A DNA stretch of 64,000 bases from NCBI RefSeq assembly GCF_954871325.1, contig NC_088776.1:46518569-46582568 (forward strand). The letters are read 5' to 3'. The position numbers were made by a program, and so were the translations under genes. Below, in pieces: positions 58,401 through 64,000 of the stretch (position 1 is its first letter; every line of letters starts with the position of its first letter). The DNA is from Gordionus sp. m RMFG-2023 (lineage: Eukaryota > Nematomorpha > Gordioida > Chordodea > Parachordodidae). The notes under the pieces are model-generated. The model worked only from the letters and a program-made list of their open reading frames with translations. It was not told where the DNA came from and did no database searches.

Positions 58401-59964
58401 TTAAAAAGATCATATAAAATAACATCAAAAAAGTTTCATAAAATCCACCTCATTTAATAATAAATAGATAATTTTAGAAAAAAAGATAAAATATTTCACC
58501 TAAAAGATTGTTTATTTATCTAATAAAATTTACAATATAATTCCTCAATAAAAGATGTATTTACAAAGAAGATTGTGAAAATCACTAATAAATTATATTA
58601 TAAAGAATATTACATTTTTACAATATAGCAGCATATTATTTTTTTTATTAAAAAAACATCAAATAAATAAATTTATTTTCATTTCAAAATATAATAATAT
58701 AAATAAAAAATATAATCATATCATGTTTATTTGTTGATAATAATAAAATATTTATATTAAATATAAATAAAATAAATTATTTTACTAAAATAAATAAATA
58801 ATAATTAATGCTAAGCATCGATGCAGAATTTTGACTAATTTATTTTAGCCAATTTTTAGGCTTAGCCCATTTTTAGGCTTAGCCAATTTTTAGGCTTAGC
58901 CGATTTTTAGGCTTAGCCGATTTTTAGGCTTAGCCTGATTTTTAGGCTTAGCCGATTTTTAGGCTATACCTAATTAGGCTTAGCCGATTTTTCCACCTAA
59001 AATCTCGGCTAAGCCGTTTTTAGTCGGCTAAAATAAGCCGATTACGCAACACTATTTGGGACAGGGAAAAGAGTTAAAATGATACTAATCTAAAATAACA
59101 TTTTCTCTTAAAAAATATACGATATTTTGAATATTGGGTGTATCATTGTTACTTTTAATTTGATTGAATACCATCTAAAATAACGAGTTGAATAATATTT
59201 TATGAGAAATATTATCTAAGAATCAAAAAAATGTAAATAGGATAAGTGAATGAATGTGATATATGTCCAAAGAAACACCATTTTTATATTTAATTTTTAT
59301 AGACAATAATGGGGATTTAAAAATATTCAGCCCGGCTTGTGTACGCAAGCCTGCATATTTCTGATACTTATATAATAAAATAAGTTTTACCAATTGGCGT
59401 TGAAATGTGTTTTTCGAAGAAGAAATTTACAATAGCACCTTCATAAAAATATAAATGATATTTGTTTATAGAATATAAATAATTTTTTTTTATGATAAAA
59501 ATATGAAGATAATTTGTATATTGATAGTTAGATATTTTTCAGTAACACGGTCTGACCTAAACTTGGAACATATTTTTTGTCCAGAAGGAGAGTATATAAA
59601 GTATCTTTGTTCCAGGTCCCTATTTTAAACCCTTGCAATCTGGATTTAGAGAGGGGAGAGGGTAATCACAAACTTTTTAACTGTAAAAATGAGGTTATAT
59701 TATAATTTAAAAAAATTTAATTATCAGTCTTAAATTAAATTAACATTTTATCGACTTAATTATGCCCATCTAGAAATTCTATTGTAATTAAATTTACATA
59801 CTTTATCGATCAAATTTATGCCATAATAATTATCCCGATCAAATTTTATAATTTTGGTATTGAGAATTTTCAATAAATCTATCGGTTGAGTAGGATCAAT
59901 CCGTCCTGTGTCGATCATTAATTGTAACTGGTATAATGATAAAGATGGATATTCTCTTCTAACA
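52493..59964 (-). CDS. MRPL15: mitochondrial large-subunit ribosomal protein uL15m, 5' exons beyond those found
   Basis: Three exons: 59802-59964, 53137-53512 and 52493-52728. The first gives RREYPSLSLYQLQLMIDTGR and DPTQPIDLL (family: [29 protein letters not shown]). The second gives CAKVNIEVQWASELVIAAVE, YYDPLSL and LFPPKELVDYYSNPANRGYL. The third gives FEGINPGWVVNLKDKLILKP. It covers about 255 of the usual ~296 residues; the Gly/Arg-rich N-terminus was not found up to base 64000. The protein is a component of the mitochondrial 39S subunit. The donor at 53136-53135 (gtgaac) was chosen because it gives the phase needed by the next exon; a gtggtg three bases earlier in the transcript is an alternative. 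The 6.3-kb intron 53513-59801 carries two large palindromic elements. Convergent with PITHD1, 145 bp between stop codons. Confidence 0.92.
53743..54396. mobile_element. family-B hAT-type MITE, 654 bp, with a nested family-A MITE
   Basis: The ends TAGGTCTGTGCCGAT and ATCAGCACAGACCTA are inverted; flanking ataatggc (53735-53742) and ataatagc (54397-54404) match at 7 of 8. At about 53932-54130 sits a second palindromic unit (tggtgttaaac ... gtttagcaacacta) with the family-A interior. The left arm (tatattgatttttatttacc...) also recurs at 61905 and, inverted, near 63355. Located in the MRPL15 intron. Confidence 0.8.
53932..54130. mobile_element. family-A MITE nested in a family-B MITE
   Basis: Inverted ends tggtgttaaac / gtttagcaacacta, mirrored cgatttttaaaaa / tttttaaaattggc, and the shared interior agaagtccaaacctttctg. 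About 200 bp, like the copy at 20813-21022. Confidence 0.65.
54507..54660. mobile_element. partial family-C repeat
   Basis: Starts agagacctacaaatg, then gcacggctcgagcctc, tcgggcctgctcagg, cctggctcg and two T/A tracts (tttttttaaaaaa). Same style as 48500-48878, but no opposite end was found. Lies just left of the giant palindrome. Confidence 0.4.
55565..56990. repeat. left tandem array, ~13 units of ~115 bp
   Basis: Each unit has gaagatgtaccatagaaaag, the 12-bp palindrome tgacaattgtca, taatcgttatttt, a gaatttttttga tract, then atatgttaaaataagtatta and aacatgtgtaaatataaatt. Units vary in length mainly in the T-rich tract. Confidence 0.85.
57265..58385. repeat. right tandem array, ~10 units, inverted relative to the left array
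   Basis: Reverse-complement units of the left array (aacgattatgacaattgtca, then tggtacatcttcactaaatt, then acatgttattaatacttatt). Adjacent units here look more alike than those on the left, suggesting recent local expansion. Confidence 0.85.
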
Positions 59965-61891
59965 CTAAAAAAGATTAATTAAAATGAAGTAGGTTGCCGT
60001 TTTTGGAAAAGTTTGACTAAATTATGCATTTATACAATTCAATATTGAAATAAGAAGGGGGTTTGTCAAGTAAATCTGACCTGCAAAATGATAAAAGTTT
60101 AAAATTACACATGTAAATGTTAAAAAATTGGAAAAGAAAATACAAGTTCATAGAAAATTTCTTTTAATATTTCCATGTATTATGGCCCTCATATAAGCAC
60201 TTCTAACATGCGTGAGATAGGGGGAGTGGTATGGCTGAAAATCTTCATTAGAGTTTAACACTGCCGATATTAAAATGACCTGTTTATAAAGTGTATTTCT
60301 TAGAATTGGCAGCTAATATTTTATGCATAAACATCTTGGAGTATCGATATAACATTAAACCTTGTTATAAAACAAAATTATTATAAGGAGGCGTCAGAAT
60401 AGCGGATCTAGAACTTGTTCTGAATCGGATCGGCAAAAAAGTGTTAAAAACCGATCCATAACATAGGCTCATTTCATTTGTCGATGCTGACTTTTCTTTA
60501 AAATATTTTTGTTTGATAACTTATTTTAAAGTTTTATAAGTATTCTAAGATGGTTATGCATTAAAAATTTACTACTTATTTTATAGCAATCCGAGATAGG
60601 CACATTTATAATTTGATTTTAATATCGGCACAGCCCTATTAAAATTTGAGGACTAGGGGGTGGGGTATTTTGCTAATTTTAATTTCGTTTTTTTTATTTA
60701 GGGAAATAGAATATAAATTTTTCTAGGAGGGATAATATTATCACTGGCTTAGATGGGGGGGGGGGGGATAGTCATATTATTAAATGAGTTAATTGGCAAG
60801 AGTTTAAAGTTTGTATTAGATTAACATTTAAATGTTGATTTCTAAATAAGTCATTAAAATTGTGAAATGAATAAGGATATACTAGACATATCCAAAAACG
60901 AATCAAATATTCGTTTCGAAAGGAATCGGATAGTAACGAATAAAATTAATAGATTATTCGTTTAGTTTGAATACAAATAAGCAATTCAAACAAAATAGAT
61001 TAACTAGGCATATCCAAATACGAATCGAATATTCGTTTCGAAAGGAATCGGATAGTAACGAATAAAATTAATAGATTATTCGTTTAGTTTGAATACAAAT
61101 AAGCAATTCAAATAAAATGGATTATTTGAACAACACTACATGAATAAAACAAAGTAAAATATAATACTTTTTTTAAAAAAATTTGTTTTATTTGAATCAA
61201 ATAATATTCGATAAATTAGATTTTTCAGCATGATCTAATAGAAGTGCCTCCACCTTTAGTTCAGCGGAACTTTTTAAATAAATAGGGGATTTATCTAATT
61301 TGTCATTAATGGTAGAGAATAACTCTCCCCGGAAAAAAAATCACCACTATTTTTTTTTCCTAAGGAAGAAAGGTTTCCTAAAATTTAGATAAAAAATTAA
61401 CCAAAATAAGTGGCGATCATAACAAAGCCTTCTATTTAAAGTAATGGTGTAGCCAGGAATTATGAAAGGGGTGGGGGGGGGGGGTTATAAAAAAATCCAA
61501 ACCCCCTTGGATGTTTATAATCAAATTTTCGCATAAAAAACTTTTATAGAAAACTTCCTTGATAGATTATGTACTATATAAAATCCTTAAGTATAAATAA
61601 TATTACTTTATTTATACATAATAGCATTACGATTCATAATAATGTACAATAAATAATTTTAATTATTTACAAATTATAAGAAAAATTTGATTGTAAATAA
61701 CGATTTTTTTATAATATATATTTTATTTACTGATTATAAAAGGATAAATTTGATTAATAATTTTTTACACAATAGTCATTCATCAAAGTAATTTCATTCC
61801 TCTAACTGTTTTTTTAAATTTTCTTTATATTTAATATATCATATTTTTTAAAAAAAATTTTATAATCTTAATTCGAATAATTTATTATTTG
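59965..61891. other. gene-free up to MITE; tandem duplication and poly-G repeats
   Basis: A decayed family-B end (aatatcggcacagcccta) lies near 60617-60635, with matching ggatcggc words near 60427. Poly-G runs are near 60757 and 61467. The 122-bp duplication at 60881-61124 is listed separately. No N-terminal MRPL15 exon (expected Gly/Arg/His-rich) could be found. Confidence 0.4.
60881..61124. repeat. tandem duplication, 2 x 122 bp
   Basis: Copies at 60881-61002 and 61003-61124 are almost identical (actag-catatccaaa-acgaat, then attcgtttcgaaaggaatcg, then gattattcgtttagtttgaa), differing at only a few bases. Each copy contains the palindromic word attcgtttcgaa. Confidence 0.85.
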
Positions 61892-62306
61892 CAGGGCTGT
61901 GCCGATCCATAAATTTTTCAACGAACCCAATCCAATGTTTATATTGATTTTTATTCACCTTCTACCTTTGTATCAATGTCATTAAAATATCATTATTTTC
62001 TATTTTAAAAAAAGAACCAACTAACTTTCACGAATGATTAAGTGTATTTTATTTTATTCCCCAAAAGATAATCTCATTTAAATATTTACAATTTTTATGA
62101 GTGAATGTAGTGTTGTTCCATTTAGCCGATTTTTAAAAAGAGCTAAATCAAAATTTTAACCAAATTAATATTACATAAACTTCGAAATTTCGCAAATAGA
62201 AGTCCAAACATTTCTGTCATCTGTGGGCAAAATCAATAAGCTTAAATAATTTTTGACCAAAATCTTGAGTTAAGTTTTTAAAATTGGCTATATCGGCACA
62301 GCCCTA
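61892..62306. mobile_element. family-B hAT-type MITE, 415 bp, fused with family-A right end
   Basis: The ends CAGGGCTGTGCCGAT and ATCGGCACAGCCCTA are inverted; flanking attatttg (61884-61891) and aatatttg (62307-62314) match at 7 of 8. The left arm matches the family-B element at 53743. The middle matches family A (gccgatttttaaaaagagct, then agaagtccaaacatttctg), and its right end runs straight into the family-B terminus. It thus looks like a nested element that lost the family-B right arm. Confidence 0.75.
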
Positions 62307-62579
62307 AATATTTGTATAAATATAAATAAATGAAATACCAATAATACACTCTTTGTGGTATTAATTTTTAAAATAACCGATTAGTAATAGATAGTGAAAG
62401 GGCTGTTTTAATCATTGCAGGAATAACAAAACCTTATTTTCAATTATTTATAGATAACGATAAACTAAAACTAATAAATAATATATATAATCAAAATATA
62501 TTATTAAAAACCTCATAAGTATAAATTAAAATATAAAGTAATATGTATTTAGAAAAATATATATTCTAAAAAAAATTAT

Positions 62580-62790
62580 AAAAAAATAATTAATAAGAAT
62601 CTTTCGGTGCGATTTCCATTAAAACTAAGGAAATTGCCTTTTAGAGAATTGCTATGATGAGCCTTTGTAGGAGGAAAAAAACTTTCGCGTTCTTCAGTTG
62701 TGTTTACAGATTTCTGAAGAATGATAGGGCGAGAGTTTACCAAAAGTGATAAAGTGTTTCCGATCCGATATTTTTATTGTTTTTGGTTAT
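62580..62790 (-). other. possible exon-like open stretch
   Basis: The minus strand reads about 60 open codons (SLLVNSRPIILQKSVNTTEE, then SFFPPTKAHHSNSLKGNFLS) in a patch with higher GC than its surroundings. No family was recognised, no convincing splice sites are decisive, and it does not fit the missing MRPL15 N-terminus. Confidence 0.15.
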
Positions 62791-62969
62791 ATGATGATTA
62801 TATATATAATAATATAATTTTTTTTATTTTATGAATAAATTTATTATAATAAATTAACGAAAGGAACTAAAATACTATTTATTTGTTGTAATGAAAAAAT
62901 AGTTGAAAATTTTAAACTATTTTTTGTATTATTATCAGGATTTTAAAATATCTAACGAGTCATTCATCT

Positions 62970-63395
62970 AATGTTGCTAAACGTCTCGGTTTAGACAATT
63001 TATAAAAATGTTTGACTCAAGATTTTGGCCAAAAGTAAATTACTCAAGCTTATTGATTTTGCCCACAGATGGCAGAAAGGTTTAGACTTCTAGTGGCAAA
63101 ATTTAGAGGCTTATGTAACAAATTTTTCCCAAAAATCTTAATTCAGCCATTTTTAAAAATAGGCTAAATGGAGCTGTTTAACAACCCCACATTTACCCAT
63201 AACCATTGAAAATATTTTAAATGAGATTTAACAAAAATAAAATGTGCTTAATCATTCGTAAAGTTAATTGGTTTTTTTTTTAAAAATAGAAAATATTGAT
63301 ATTTTTATGACATTGATACAAAGATAGATGGTAAATAAAAATCAATATAAATATCGGATTGGTTTTTTGGTAATATCGGATTAGATCTGTGAAAA
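62970..63395 (-). mobile_element. inverted copy of the family-A plus family-B left-arm composite
   Basis: From the left: the family-A unit (gttgctaaacgtctcgg ... ggagctgtttaacaacccc, 62973-63190), then the family-B left arm reversed (cattgatacaaagatagatg, aaaatcaatataaatatcgg), ending near gatctgtgaaaaatttgtg. This is the same composite as 53743-54130 and 61892-62306, in the other orientation. The outer terminus is degraded. Confidence 0.6.
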
Positions 63396-64000
63396 ATTTG
63401 TGAATTTGAGGGTTATGTTGGAGAGGGATCAATACAAGTTTTGTCCCTTTTTCATGGTCATTGAATAATCGAATCAGGGCATTTACCATCAGATCTAAAA
63501 AGACCAGGAATATTGAATGTATTTGAGCTGATTTCAGGGCTAAGATTGTTAAATTGATTATGTTTAATAAATCAACCATTGCATGATTTGGGCTATGTTT
63601 TCCATTTGTGTCAACTGGTGAGTTCCAGCCTGAGCAAGTCTGAATATTCATAAAGGTGCAATTAAGCCAATCTGGCATGGGTAAGTTTATTGTTGTAGTT
63701 GCAGTTTGATAGAGGGAATGGCTTCAAAAAAGTCATGTTCAGTGTCATTGATCGAAGGATTGGGGATGTTATGAAATTACAAACTGGTTAAGAGTTTTAA
63801 TGTAGCAAGCTACTATAGGTGTATTCTAATCCTTCTATCTGTGAGTTGTTGAGAATCTGATATCCTCAATAAAGGAAATTTTCTTTAGATATGTGGGTAT
63901 TGTTTATTTGTATAAAAGACTGCTGGATGGATGTTATAGCTTGGTCAAAGGAAGACCTGATGCCCAAGATAATAATTTTGATTGGTAGGATGCTATTTCA
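63396..64000 (-). other. unassigned coding-like remnant at right edge
   Basis: Minus-strand frame from about 63730 to the MITE border at about 63395 reads LYQTATTTINLPMPDWLNCT, later WNSPVDTNGKHSPNHAMVDL and AQIHSIFLVFLDLMVNALIR. Further upstream (63730-64000) other frames give FDQAITSIQQSFIQINN and HDFFEAIPSIKLQLQQ. Composition is more coding-like than the flanks, but the frames shift, so a decayed mobile-element gene is more likely than an intact exon. No family recognised. Confidence 0.3.

Larger units (their letters stand above)
54952..59054. mobile_element. giant palindromic hAT-type element, 4103 bp, non-coding, with internal tandem arrays
   Basis: The ends TAGTGTTGCGTAATCGGCT and AGCCGATTACGCAACACTA are perfectly inverted and flanked by a perfect 8-bp duplication tttgggac (54944-54951, 59055-59062), the hAT hallmark. 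From each end inward: clustered aagcctaaaaatcggct words (about 54960-55110; 58850-59040); a unique 430-bp arm (55130-55560; 58390-58840); then about 13 tandem units of about 115 bp on the left (55565-56990) and about 10 in opposite orientation on the right (57265-58385), around a 260-bp centre. The whole element can fold on itself. No transposase remnant was seen; short frames in the arrays are translation artefacts. Inserted in the MRPL15 intron. Confidence 0.9.

Noticed and set aside
1-64000. tRNA, rRNA or other structured RNA genes
   Set aside because: No sequence with a tRNA-type T-loop plus acceptor pairing, or recognisable rRNA, could be supported by eye; a covariance search would be needed to exclude small ones.

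Overview
The window is very AT-rich, intron-rich nuclear DNA from an animal, most likely an invertebrate. The evidence is standard-code genes split by GT-AG introns, a class A peptide GPCR of the cholecystokinin/sulfakinin type, and conserved single-copy metazoan genes (RAE1, a REEP5/DP1 homologue, PITHD1, MRPL15) set among many mobile-element fossils. The phylum cannot be told from this sequence. Most real exons are short (44-250 bp). They were found by reading translated peptides across splice sites, not from long reading frames.

Layout. 267-6701 (-): 5' two thirds of an RAE1 gene whose 3' exons lie beyond the left edge; its 4.8-kb intron holds decayed hAT transposase pieces in both orientations. 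7304-12829: a young Ty3/gypsy LTR element, treated as a fossil, with a small leader ORF. 12830-17899: gene-free, with a degenerate G-rich duplicated repeat. 17900-25822 (+): REEP5/DP1 homologue in four exons, with palindromic elements in its introns. 25823-33489: gene-free, with two hAT derivatives. 33490-36093: hAT remnant and a doubtful small secreted ORF. 36094-38708 (-): three-exon GPCR. 38866-40224 (-): single-exon secreted protein built on an uninterrupted 12-residue repeat. 40225-47828: gene-free, with a 431-bp hAT-type MITE and a hAT C-terminal fossil. 47829-52347 (+): PITHD1 in six exons; intron 4 carries an internally deleted hAT element with perfect 8-bp target duplications. 52493-59964 and beyond (-): MRPL15, convergent with PITHD1; one intron carries a nested MITE pair and a 4.1-kb palindromic hAT-type element. 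59965-64000: further MITE copies and unresolved sequence.

The host genes are unrelated housekeeping genes (mRNA export, ER shaping, mitochondrial translation, a PITH-domain protein), plus a neuropeptide-type receptor sitting only 157 bp downstream of the secreted repeat protein. The dominant theme is the hAT superfamily. At least six separate elements with 8-bp target duplications (perfect or one mismatch), and several transposase scraps from different hAT lineages, have settled mainly in introns and intergenic DNA. The two most unusual items are the 17 x 12-residue repeat protein (38866-40224) and the giant palindrome with about 23 internal repeat units (54952-59054).
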